Assembly: GCA_902783765.1 (NCBI GenBank) | Contig: CACZSB010000068.1 | Span: 1 to 5,113, forward strand | DNA: 5,113 nucleotides | Reading direction: 5' to 3' | Source: an uncultured Lachnospiraceae bacterium | GTDB lineage: Bacteria; Bacillota; Clostridia; Lachnospirales; Lachnospiraceae | Part shown: positions 1 to 5,113 of the stretch, piece by piece | How positions within the stretch are numbered: the first letter of the stretch is position 1 | Layout of the letters: each line of letters opens with the position of its first letter | Notes under the pieces: generated by a model | What the model saw: the letters and a program-made list of their open reading frames with translations, nothing else | Told to the model about the DNA's origin: nothing | Databases searched by the model: none | Position numbers and translations under genes: made by a program

Positions 1-1847
1 CCCCTAAGCTTAAGATCCTCCTCCGCTATCTTAAAGCCGTCCTGGGATTCACAAAGGATCTCCAGGCGGCGGTTCTTTTCCTTTCGGCCGCTGCCGTCCA
101 CAAAAATCGCATAGGAGGCGGCCTCGCCCCGGCCCACCCGGCCCCGAAGCTGATGGAGCTGGGCCAGGCCGAAGCGTTCCGCATTTTCCACCATCATCAC
201 CGTGGCCTGGGGCACATCCACCCCCACCTCCACCACCGTGGTGGATACCAAAAGCTGGATACGGCCTGAGGCAAAATCCTCCATGACCCGGGTCTTCTCC
301 CCGGGGCTCATGCGGCCGTGGAGCATGCCAATGGCAATATCCTGGGGAAAAAGACTTCTCAAACGGGCCGTATAATCCGTCACATTTTCCCCGGAAAGGC
401 TTTCACTGGCCTCAATAAAAGGACAAACGATATAGGCCCGGCGGCCCGCCCGGATCTCCTTCAGTATCAGTCGATAGGCGCTGGCCCGGCCCCGGGGGCT
501 GATCAGGGCGCTTTGAATGGGCTGCCGTCCCCCGGGAAGCTCATCCAGCAGGGAGATTTGAAGATCTCCGTAAAGAATAATGGCCAGGGTCCGGGGAATG
601 GGGGTGGCGCTCATAACCAGCACATGAGGGCGCTGGCCCTTTCCCGCCAGATTTTCCCGCTGATGGACCCCGAAGCGATGCTGCTCATCGGTGATTACCA
701 GCCCCAGGTTTTTATATTCCACCCCTGCCTGGATTAAGGCATGGGTGCCGATGATGAGACGGGCCTCTCCCGAGGCGATCTCCTGGCGAAGCCGCTTCTT
801 TTCTCCTGCCGGCAGGGAGCCTGTCAAGAGCACGGTTTTAAGGGGCAGCTTCCAGCTTTCCAGCAGACGGCTGATTTTCTGGTAATGCTGCTCTGCCAAA
901 ATCTCCGTGGGCGCCATAAGGGCCCCCTGATATCCGCTGTCCAAGGCCGCCAGCAAAGCCAGCAGGGCCACTGCGGTCTTGCCGGAGCCCACATCCCCCT
1001 GAAGCAGCCGATTCATGCGGCCGGGGCCGGAAAGATCCCCCAGTATTTCCTGAAAGCTCCTTTTCTGAGCCCGGGTCAGTTTAAAGGGCAGGCCGGCCAT
1101 GGCCTGTTCCACCAGCGCACCCTCTTGTATGGGACAGCTGTTGGGCTCAAGCAGATCCTGCTGACGCAGACGCCGGATACCCAGCAGAAATAAAAAGAAT
1201 TCTTCAAAAACCAGTCGGCCCCGGGCGGCCTCCAAGGCTTTTCGGCTTTCCGGAAAATGAATCTGCCTCAGAGCTTCCCGAAACCCGGGGGTGTCCGGAG
1301 GCAGCAGCCAATCCGGCAGAATCTCCCGGGGCTCCAGAACCTGTAGGGCCTGTTCCAATGCCCCTGTAAAGCGGGATTCCGTCACCCCCGCCGGCAGGGC
1401 ATACAGGGCCCGGATCCGGCCCTCCAGGGCAGCGTATTCCTCTGTTTGAGACATACGGGGCTGAATGAGGGACAGACCGTATTTTCCCCCGTCCCGCAGA
1501 ATGCCCCGAAAAATCCGTTCCGATCCGGGCCCGATTTGGTTTTTTATATAGGGCATGTGATAATAGCTGACCCGAATCCGCCCCGTTCCGTCGCTGATAT
1601 CAAAGCTGATGAGGGACTGGCTTCCGAAGCCCCGCTGCCGCAGCGCCCCCTGAACCACCCCCCGCACGGTGATAAAGCGGCCGGGCCGGGCATCCTCCAT
1701 GGGGCCCACAGGCTCCATGAGCTCGTAATCTGTGGGAAAATGCCGCAGCAAATCTCCGGGGGTATTGATCCCCGCCTTTCGAAGCTTCTCCGCTGTTTTC
1801 GGGCCAATGCCCTTTAGTGCTTCTATGTTCATGTGCTGTTCTGCCAC
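1..1847 (-). CDS. recG: ATP-dependent DNA helicase RecG, C-terminus cut by window edge
   Basis: RecG is a superfamily 2 helicase that remodels stalled replication forks and branch-migrates Holliday junctions. About 615 codons are present. The frame is open to position 1, and the last residues of the expected roughly 680 (about 65) lie outside the window. The N-terminus has a helix-hairpin-helix-like LKGIGPKTAEKLRKAGI (about residues 11-27), followed by the OB-fold wedge region (about 55-150). Helicase motifs follow in order: Walker A GDVGSGKT (284-291), the RecG-type Walker B box DEQH in DEQHRFG (387-393), motif III SATPIPRT (413-420), and motif VI QLRGRVGRG (566-574). I chose the GTG start at 1847 because GGGGAG (1859-1854) lies 6 nt upstream. 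The in-frame ATG at 1832 has no ribosome binding site and would shorten the protein by five residues. The gene follows fakA, but a terminator-like hairpin lies just before it. Identity is near certain; the exact start is less so. Confidence 0.97.
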   Translation of the reverse strand, partial: MAEQHMNIEALKGIGPKTAEKLRKAGINTPGDLLRHFPTDYELMEPVGPMEDARPGRFITVRGVVQGALRQRGFGSQSLISFDISDGTGRIRVSYYHMPYIKNQIGPGSERIFRGILRDGGKYGLSLIQPRMSQTEEYAALEGRIRALYALPAGVTESRFTGALEQALQVLEPREILPDWLLPPDTPGFREALRQIHFPESRKALEAARGRLVFEEFFLFLLGIRRLRQQDLLEPNSCPIQEGALVEQAMAGLPFKLTRAQKRSFQEILGDLSGPGRMNRLLQGDVGSGKTAVALLALLAALDSGYQGALMAPTEILAEQHYQKISRLLESWKLPLKTVLLTGSLPAGEKKRLRQEIASGEARLIIGTHALIQAGVEYKNLGLVITDEQHRFGVHQRENLAGKGQRPHVLVMSATPIPRTLAIILYGDLQISLLDELPGGRQPIQSALISPRGRASAYRLILKEIRAGRRAYIVCPFIEASESLSGENVTDYTARLRSLFPQDIAIGMLHGRMSPGEKTRVMEDFASGRIQLLVSTTVVEVGVDVPQATVMMVENAERFGLAQLHQLRGRVGRGEAASYAIFVDGSGRKEKNRRLEILCESQDGFKIAEEDLKLR

Positions 1848-1853
1848 GAAGGT

Positions 1854-1859
1854 CTCCCC
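1854..1859 (-). promoter_or_regulatory. Ribosome binding site deciding the recG GTG start
   Basis: GGGGAG, read on the minus strand, sits 6 nt upstream of the GTG at 1847-1845. No comparable purine-rich site precedes the ATG at 1832. The site begins only about 8 nt after the T-run of the preceding terminator hairpin, so very little leader exists between terminator and ribosome binding site. Confidence 0.65.
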
Positions 1860-1866
1860 GATATGC

Positions 1867-1898
1867 AAAAACGGACAAGGAGCCCCCTCGTCCGTTTT
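1867..1898 (-). terminator. Intrinsic terminator after fakA, directly before recG
   Basis: Arms AAAACGGAC and GTCCGTTTT (plus positions 1868-1876 and 1890-1898) are perfect inverted repeats. Read as minus-strand RNA, the stem continues inward as GAGGG pairing with UCCUU through two G-U pairs. This gives about 14 bp closed by a 3-nt loop, followed by five U (1871-1867). The inner pairs fail on the plus strand, which supports minus orientation. It lies 27 nt past the fakA stop and would end the asp23-fakA transcript at least partly. Confidence 0.85.
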
Positions 1899-1925
1899 CC
1901 GAAAGGGAAGTCCCTTCCTGAAAGT

Positions 1926-3626
1926 TTATTCCACAGAAATGATGTAGTAATAAATGGGCTGACCGCCGGGATACAGTTCCACGTCGCAATCCGGATAATT
2001 CTCCGACAGGATATCCGCCAGCTTTTTCGCATCTTTTTCCTTCACATCCTCGCCGTAGTAAAGGGAAATCACGCTGGCATCCTCATGGACCATGGCATCC
2101 ACGGTCTCCAGGGCCACCTCATGGGTCTTTTTGCCCACGGCGTAAAGGCCCTCCGGACCGCCCAGGCCCATGATATCGCCCTTTTTGATCTTCTTTCCGT
2201 TAACAGTGGTGGCCCGGACGGAATAGGTGATCTCGGCGCTGAGCACATTTTCCAGGGTCTGCTTCATGGCGTTTTCATTGTCCCGGGGATTCTGTTCCTG
2301 GGAGAAACCCAAAAGGGCGCTGATGCCCTCCGGAATGGTGGTGGTGGGAATCACGATGACCTTTTTCTCCGCCGTCAATCCTGCGGCCTGCTGGGCCGCC
2401 AGAATAATATTCTTATTGTTGGGCAGCAAGAAAATGGTATGGGCCCCCACTTCCTCGATGGCCTTTAACATATCCTCGGTGCTGGGGTTCATGGTCTGGC
2501 CGCCCTTGACCACCACATCCACTCCCAGGCTCTTAAAGATCTCTTCCAGACCCTGACCGGCGGCGGTGGCAATAAAGCCGTAATCCTTCCACTGGGAAGG
2601 GGGCAGAGCCTGCTTTTTGGCCGGATTCATCACCAGCTTCCGGGCGGCAGCCAGCCGGTCTGCATCCCGCAGAAGCTTTTCATCATGCTGGAAACGCATG
2701 TTTTCAATCTTCAAATTGGTCAGGGGCCCAAATCCCAGGGCCTGCTGAATGGCGGTGCCGGGGTCGTTGGTATGGACATGGACCCGGCAGATCTCGTCAT
2801 CCGCCACCATAACGATGGAATCTCCCAGGCCTTCCAGGAAGGTCTTAAAGCCCACTTCGTCATCCTCGCTTAAGGGCTTTTCCAGATGGATCATGAATTC
2901 GGTGCAGTAGCCGAAAACGATATCCCCAAGATTTTCCTCGTTCACAAAGACCTCTTCGTGCTCGATGACCCCGTCCCGGCGGATTTCCGCATCGTGAAGG
3001 GATATTTCCTTGCCCATCAGGCAGGAATAGACCCCTTTTAAGAAAGCGATAAGCCCCTGGCCTCCGGAGTCCACCACGCCGGCTTCCTTTAACACCGGCA
3101 GAAGCTCCGGGGTCTTTTCCAGCACCGCATCCCCTTCCTGGATGGTCTTTTCAATAAGCACCTCCAGGTCGGCTTCGCTGGCCAGCTGTTCCACCCAGTA
3201 TTCCGCCATGCCACGGGCCACGGTGAGAATTGTGCCCTCCTTAGGCTTCATAACGGCCTTATAGGCGGTTTCCACAGCCTTGGTCAGGGCCTCACCGATA
3301 CCCGGCGCATCCAGGTATTCCTTTTCCTGGGTCACCTTACAAAAGCCTCTGAGCAGCTGGGATAAAATCACCCCGCTGTTGCCCCGGGCGCCCCGAAGGG
3401 AGCCGAAGGCGATGGTTTTGGCCACCGCTTCCATATCCGGGTTTTCCAGCTTCTGGAGCTCTTTTACCGCCATGCTGACGGTCATGGTCATATTGGTTCC
3501 GGTGTCCCCGTCGGGCACCGGAAAAACATTCAGATCGTTAATCCACTCCTTATTGGCCTCCAGGGCAGCGGCCCCGGAAATGAATAAGGATTTCAGTTGC
3601 TGCGCTTCAATTCTGTAGCTTGCCAC
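1926..3626 (-). CDS. fakA: Fatty acid kinase catalytic subunit, FakA/YloV family (DhaL domain)
   Basis: In characterised members of this family, FakA phosphorylates fatty acids bound to a FakB (DegV-family) carrier. The resulting acyl-phosphate feeds PlsX/PlsY phospholipid synthesis. The 566 residues match the usual length of about 550. The N-terminal DhaL/DAK2 kinase domain (about 1-205) carries NVFPVPDGDTGTNM (33-46), with the Mg-nucleotide aspartates D39 and D41, then RGARGNSG (78-85), KEGTILTVAR (129-138) and VVDSGGQG (184-191). The middle domain has FGYCTEF (238-244) and RVHVHTNDPG (281-290). C241, H283 and H285 match the zinc site I recall from Staphylococcus FakA. The C-terminal domain has GGQTMNPST (375-383), LPNNKNI (401-407) and IPTTTIPEG (426-434). 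The start is a GTG, with GGAGG 8 nt upstream. It follows asp23 by 18 nt with no terminator, so the two are co-transcribed. No fakB is in the window, so the substrate is inferred from the family. Confidence 0.95.
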   Translation of the reverse strand: MASYRIEAQQLKSLFISGAAALEANKEWINDLNVFPVPDGDTGTNMTMTVSMAVKELQKLENPDMEAVAKTIAFGSLRGARGNSGVILSQLLRGFCKVTQEKEYLDAPGIGEALTKAVETAYKAVMKPKEGTILTVARGMAEYWVEQLASEADLEVLIEKTIQEGDAVLEKTPELLPVLKEAGVVDSGGQGLIAFLKGVYSCLMGKEISLHDAEIRRDGVIEHEEVFVNEENLGDIVFGYCTEFMIHLEKPLSEDDEVGFKTFLEGLGDSIVMVADDEICRVHVHTNDPGTAIQQALGFGPLTNLKIENMRFQHDEKLLRDADRLAAARKLVMNPAKKQALPPSQWKDYGFIATAAGQGLEEIFKSLGVDVVVKGGQTMNPSTEDMLKAIEEVGAHTIFLLPNNKNIILAAQQAAGLTAEKKVIVIPTTTIPEGISALLGFSQEQNPRDNENAMKQTLENVLSAEITYSVRATTVNGKKIKKGDIMGLGGPEGLYAVGKKTHEVALETVDAMVHEDASVISLYYGEDVKEKDAKKLADILSENYPDCDVELYPGGQPIYYYIISVE

Positions 3627-3644
3627 CGTGCTCTCCTCCCGGTA

Positions 3645-4001
3645 TTAGTCAATCAGGCGTACGCCCTCCACAAAGACGTTCACCTTTTCCACCGGGATCC
3701 CGGTAAAGGCTTCTACCTTGTATTTTACGTTTTCAATGAGATTATCGGACACCGCCGCGATGCTGACCCCGTAGGCCACAATAATGTGGAACTCCAACAT
3801 AATCCGTTGTTCCTCCACCAGAACACTGACGCCCTGAGAAAGGTTCTCCTTCTTCAGGAGCTGGTTAATGCCCTCTTTCACATTCATGGCGGCCATGCCC
3901 ACCACACCGAAGCATTCCACTGCCACGGCGCCGGCATACTTGGCGATCACTTCGGTATCGATAATCACTTCGCCTTTTTCCGTCGTAATAGTCGCTTTCA
4001 T
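3645..4001 (-). CDS. Asp23/Gls24 family envelope-associated protein (YloU-like)
   Basis: This is a small protein of 118 residues with the Asp23/Gls24 fold signature. An N-terminal strand pair (KGEVIIDTEVIAKYAGAVAV, 9-28) leads to ECFGVVGMA (29-37). A variable middle follows, then LEFHIIVAYGVSI (69-81), a helix SDNLIENVKYKVEAFTG (85-101), and the closing VEKVNVFVEGVRL (104-116). No signal peptide or membrane segment is visible, so it is probably cytosolic or peripherally attached. Family members have been linked to cell envelope stress and alkaline shock, but the molecular function of the YloU branch is not settled. The ATG is preceded by AAGGAG at a 6-nt spacing. It is the first gene of a two-gene operon with fakA, an arrangement widely conserved in Bacillota, which suggests a membrane or lipid-linked role. 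Family assignment is firm; the role is inference. Confidence 0.92.
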   Translation of the reverse strand: MKATITTEKGEVIIDTEVIAKYAGAVAVECFGVVGMAAMNVKEGINQLLKKENLSQGVSVLVEEQRIMLEFHIIVAYGVSIAAVSDNLIENVKYKVEAFTGIPVEKVNVFVEGVRLID

Positions 4002-4040
4002 GGACTTCTCCTTTTCACATCCCGCCGGGTGGATTATGCC

Positions 4041-4061
4041 CCCCGGTCGCCCTCGCCGGGG
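4041..4061 (-). other. GC-rich hairpin in the asp23 leader
   Basis: CCCCGG at 4041-4046 and CCGGGG at 4056-4061 form a perfect 6-bp GC stem with a 9-nt loop, about 40 nt upstream of the asp23 start codon. It lies inside the roughly 90-nt untranslated leader predicted from the promoter at 4097-4125. It has no T-run, so it is not an intrinsic terminator for tetR. It may be a leader structure or a chance effect of GC-rich sequence. Confidence 0.4.
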
Positions 4062-4096
4062 CCGCTTCCGGCTCCCTGCTTTATGGGCATTGGAGT

Positions 4097-4125
4097 ATTA
4101 TACTACCCTTCCCCTTCCTTGACAA
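4097..4125 (-). promoter_or_regulatory. Sigma-A type promoter of the asp23-fakA operon
   Basis: On the minus strand, TTGTCA (4125-4120) and TATAAT (4102-4097) are separated by exactly 17 nt, a near-consensus housekeeping promoter. The -35 box begins 4 nt after the tetR stop codon (4132-4130). The predicted start point is near 4090, giving a leader of about 90 nt before asp23. The -10 lies within AGTATTATACT (plus 4094-4104), a short inverted repeat around a single central base that could be a protein-binding site. Confidence 0.8.
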
Positions 4126-4129
4126 GGCC

Positions 4130-4705
4130 TTAGGCGCTCCGGATGCTTTTGGCCAGGGAAATCACATGATTGGCCACCCGTTCCGGGGGCACCTGCATAT
4201 CATTTTCCAGCCAGCATTCCATCAGGCCCACAAAGCCTGCGTGGAAAAAGGTATAAAGGACCCACTGATCGTCGGAGCCGAGCTCTCCGTATTTGGGCCG
4301 GATATAGTATTTTTCCAGCATTTCGTATACCGCTTCCCGGAAGGGTTTTTCCCGGTAAAGCACAAAAAGACGGCGCATCCGCTCATCCCGGTAGGCCCGA
4401 AGCACCACCTGGGACAAAAATTCATAGGCATCTGCATAATCCCCGGGAATCGTCTCCAGCATCAGGTTCTCTATGTCCTTCAGGAGATTCTGGCGCACCA
4501 CCTGGCCCAGAGCCTCCGCATCGGCATAATACTTGTAAAAAGTGGTGCGGTTTACCCCGGAACGGTCACAGACAGCTTTCACGGTGATCTTCTTTCCCTT
4601 GTGCTCCGCCAGGATATCCAAATATGTTCTTTCAATGGAAGCCTTGGTATTGGCCACCCGCCGGCTTTTTTTTCTGGGTTTCTTTACGATTTCTGCATGA
4701 TCCAT
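4130..4705 (-). CDS. TetR/AcrR family transcriptional regulator
   Basis: This is a DNA-binding repressor-type protein of 191 residues, the usual TetR size. A basic N-terminal tail (KKPRKKSRR, 8-16) precedes the first helix (KASIERTYLDILAEHKGKK, 21-39). The helix-turn-helix ITVKAVCDRSGVNRTTFYKYYAD (40-62) ends in the characteristic TTFYKYY recognition segment. The C-terminal ligand-binding and dimerisation half (about 70-190) is divergent. Its ending, FFHAGFVGLMECWLENDMQ (153-171), resembles the C-terminal domain of DhaS-like TetR proteins, so the ligand cannot be named. The ATG has AGGTG 7 nt upstream. The gene has its own promoter overlapped by a palindrome, which suggests autoregulation. 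No terminator separates it from asp23, so readthrough into asp23-fakA is possible. Its position between rpmB and asp23 is unusual, since these are commonly adjacent. Family certain; target genes and effector unknown. Confidence 0.93.
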   Translation of the reverse strand: MDHAEIVKKPRKKSRRVANTKASIERTYLDILAEHKGKKITVKAVCDRSGVNRTTFYKYYADAEALGQVVRQNLLKDIENLMLETIPGDYADAYEFLSQVVLRAYRDERMRRLFVLYREKPFREAVYEMLEKYYIRPKYGELGSDDQWVLYTFFHAGFVGLMECWLENDMQVPPERVANHVISLAKSIRSA

Positions 4706-4766
4706 AATGAGACACCTGTTTTCTTAAGTTTTCTGGCCGCTCTGTGGCAGACTTTTTTATCTGTAT

Positions 4767-4780
4767 ATGATTATAATCAT
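4767..4780. promoter_or_regulatory. 14-bp perfect palindrome, candidate TetR operator
   Basis: ATGATTATAATCAT is identical to its own reverse complement and completely covers the -10 box of the tetR promoter. A dimeric repressor bound here would block RNA polymerase. TetR-family regulators commonly bind such palindromes upstream of their own genes, so self-regulation is the simplest reading. That the TetR protein encoded here is the binder is inference. Confidence 0.6.
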
Positions 4781-4798
4781 TTTAGATTAGAAAATCAA
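4770..4798 (-). promoter_or_regulatory. Sigma-A type promoter of tetR
   Basis: On the minus strand, TTGATT (4798-4793) and a perfect TATAAT (4775-4770) are spaced by 17 nt. The predicted start lies near 4763, about 58 nt before the tetR ATG. The surrounding sequence is AT-rich, unlike the genes on either side. The rpmB terminator ends about 19 nt upstream of the -35, so tetR begins a new transcription unit. Confidence 0.8.
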
Positions 4799-4816
4799 CA
4801 TTATGACCATAAATGC

Positions 4817-4857
4817 AAAAAACAGCCCGCTCTGACTCAATGCCAGCGAGCTGTTTT
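4817..4857 (-). terminator. Intrinsic terminator of rpmB
   Basis: Arms at 4845-4857 and 4819-4831 form a 13-bp stem on minus-strand RNA (AAAACAGCUCGCU with AGCGGGCUGUUUU, one U-G pair). The loop is 13 nt and the stem is followed by a run of six U ending at 4817. On the plus strand the U-G pair becomes a C-A mismatch, so the hairpin is stronger in the rpmB direction. It begins 13 nt after the rpmB stop codon. Confidence 0.92.
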
Positions 4858-4870
4858 CCGGGGCGGAATC

Positions 4871-5056
4871 TTATGCTCTTGCAACCTTGCCGGACTTCAG
4901 GCAGGAAGTGCAAACATACATTTTTTTGGTTCCGCCGTCTACCTTCACGCGAACAGACTTGATATTGGGCTTCCAAATATGATTGGAGCGTCTATGGGAA
5001 TGGCTCACATTGTTACCAAAGTGAACACCTTTTCCGCAAACAGCACATTTCGCCAT
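4871..5056 (-). CDS. rpmB: Large ribosomal subunit protein bL28, zinc-binding four-cysteine form
   Basis: bL28 is a structural protein of the 50S ribosomal subunit. The 61-residue product shows the full L28 pattern: MAKCAVCGKGVHFGNNVSHSHRR (1-23), WKPNIKSV (28-35) and a closing YVCTSCLKSGKV (47-58). Two CxxC pairs (C4/C7 and C49/C52) make up the zinc-ribbon, or C+, version. Many bacteria carry a cysteine-free paralogue that replaces it under zinc limitation. The ATG is preceded by a perfect AAGGAGGTG ribosome binding site (5070-5062), as expected for a highly expressed gene. It appears monocistronic in this window, with a strong terminator directly downstream. The gene order rpmB then asp23 and fakA is a Bacillota hallmark, interrupted here by tetR. 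Confidence 0.98.
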   Translation of the reverse strand: MAKCAVCGKGVHFGNNVSHSHRRSNHIWKPNIKSVRVKVDGGTKKMYVCTSCLKSGKVARA

Positions 5057-5081
5057 GGCAGCACCTCCTTTACATAAAACC

Positions 5082-5101
5082 GCCGCAGCCGAAGCCGCAA
5101 C
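5082..5101 (-). other. UUCG-tetraloop hairpin in the rpmB leader
   Basis: Read on the minus strand, GTTGCGGC and GCTGCGGC (5101-5094 and 5089-5082) pair over 8 bp using G-U wobbles. They enclose a TTCG loop closed by a C-G pair, the exceptionally stable cUUCGg form. On the plus strand three of the eight pairs are lost, so the structure suits only the rpmB transcript. It ends 11 nt before the ribosome binding site. It may be a 5' stabilising stem or part of a leader regulator. Confidence 0.5.
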
Positions 5102-5107
5102 AGCGAC

Positions 5108-5113
5108 ACTATA
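5108..5113 (-). promoter_or_regulatory. Possible -10 box of the rpmB promoter at window edge
   Basis: TATAGT lies at the extreme end of the window on the minus strand. If it is a -10 box, transcription would start near 5101, exactly at the base of the leader hairpin. The -35 region is outside the window, so this rests on one hexamer with one mismatch to consensus. Confidence 0.35.

Noticed and set aside
318..1193. Plus-strand open frames opposite recG (139 and 150 codons)
   Set aside because: The minus strand here encodes unbroken RecG helicase motifs, so these are antisense shadows.
1906..1918. Small hairpin GGAAG/CTTCC just after the fakA stop
   Set aside because: A 5-bp stem with a 3-nt loop and no T-run is too weak to call. 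It may simply add to the adjacent terminator structure.
1544..2032. Minus-strand frames of 67, 87 and 129 codons around the recG start, considered as a small gene between fakA and recG
   Set aside because: They overlap the recG N-terminus or fakA C-terminus in the wrong frame. The gap itself (1848-1925) is filled by the hairpin and the ribosome binding site.
1833..2468. A 211-codon plus-strand open frame opposite the fakA 3' end and the fakA-recG gap
   Set aside because: It is antisense to conserved FakA motifs and crosses the terminator hairpin. The composition looks like reverse-strand translation, with no domain recognised.
4772..4777. A plus-strand TATAAT created by the palindrome, possibly a divergent promoter
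   Set aside because: The palindrome necessarily places TATAAT on both strands. No acceptable -35 lies 16-18 nt upstream on the plus strand, and no plus-strand gene follows.
4166..5077. A 303-codon plus-strand open frame opposite tetR and rpmB
   Set aside because: It runs antisense through two well-supported genes, an intrinsic terminator and a promoter. Its protein resembles no family I know, and it has no convincing ribosome binding site. It is a shadow of GC-biased codons on the other strand.
1..5113. A novel defence, mobile or CRISPR-like system
   Set aside because: All five coding regions fit known core or regulator families in a typical order. I saw no direct repeat arrays, transposase, integrase, attachment site or clustered unknown genes.

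Overview
The window is a stretch of bacterial core genome, moderately GC-rich by eye, in which every supported gene lies on the minus strand. The sequence is therefore best read from high to low coordinates. The order is rpmB (L28), a TetR-type regulator, an Asp23/YloU-family protein, a FakA/YloV-type fatty acid kinase subunit, and recG cut by the window edge. The rpmB - asp23/yloU - fakA/yloV - recG neighbourhood is typical of Bacillota. The four-cysteine form of L28 and the absence of serine dehydratase genes between fakA and recG (present in Bacillus subtilis) suggest a member of Clostridia. This is inferred from gene content, not from a database match.

From right to left: positions 5057-5113 hold the rpmB leader, with a possible -10 box at the very edge and a UUCG-capped hairpin. 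rpmB (5056-4871) is followed by a strong intrinsic terminator (4857-4817). A near-consensus promoter (4798-4770), whose -10 lies inside a perfect 14-bp palindrome, then starts the tetR gene (4705-4130). Directly after the tetR stop comes a second near-consensus promoter (4125-4097) with a roughly 90-nt leader that feeds asp23 (4001-3645) and fakA (3626-1926). These two are separated by only 18 nt and clearly form one operon. A terminator-like hairpin (1898-1867) lies between fakA and recG, and recG starts at a GTG (1847) almost immediately after it.

Functionally, L28 and RecG are housekeeping proteins of the ribosome and of replication-fork repair. FakA charges exogenous fatty acids (bound by FakB/DegV partners not present here) to acyl-phosphates for phospholipid synthesis, and Asp23/YloU proteins are linked to the cell envelope. 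The TetR regulator is the one accessory-looking element. It interrupts the usual rpmB-asp23 adjacency and probably controls itself, with possible effects on the asp23-fakA operon behind it.

I see no mobile element, CRISPR array, tRNA or rRNA, and no new defence-like system. The interest here lies in the regulatory architecture between the genes.
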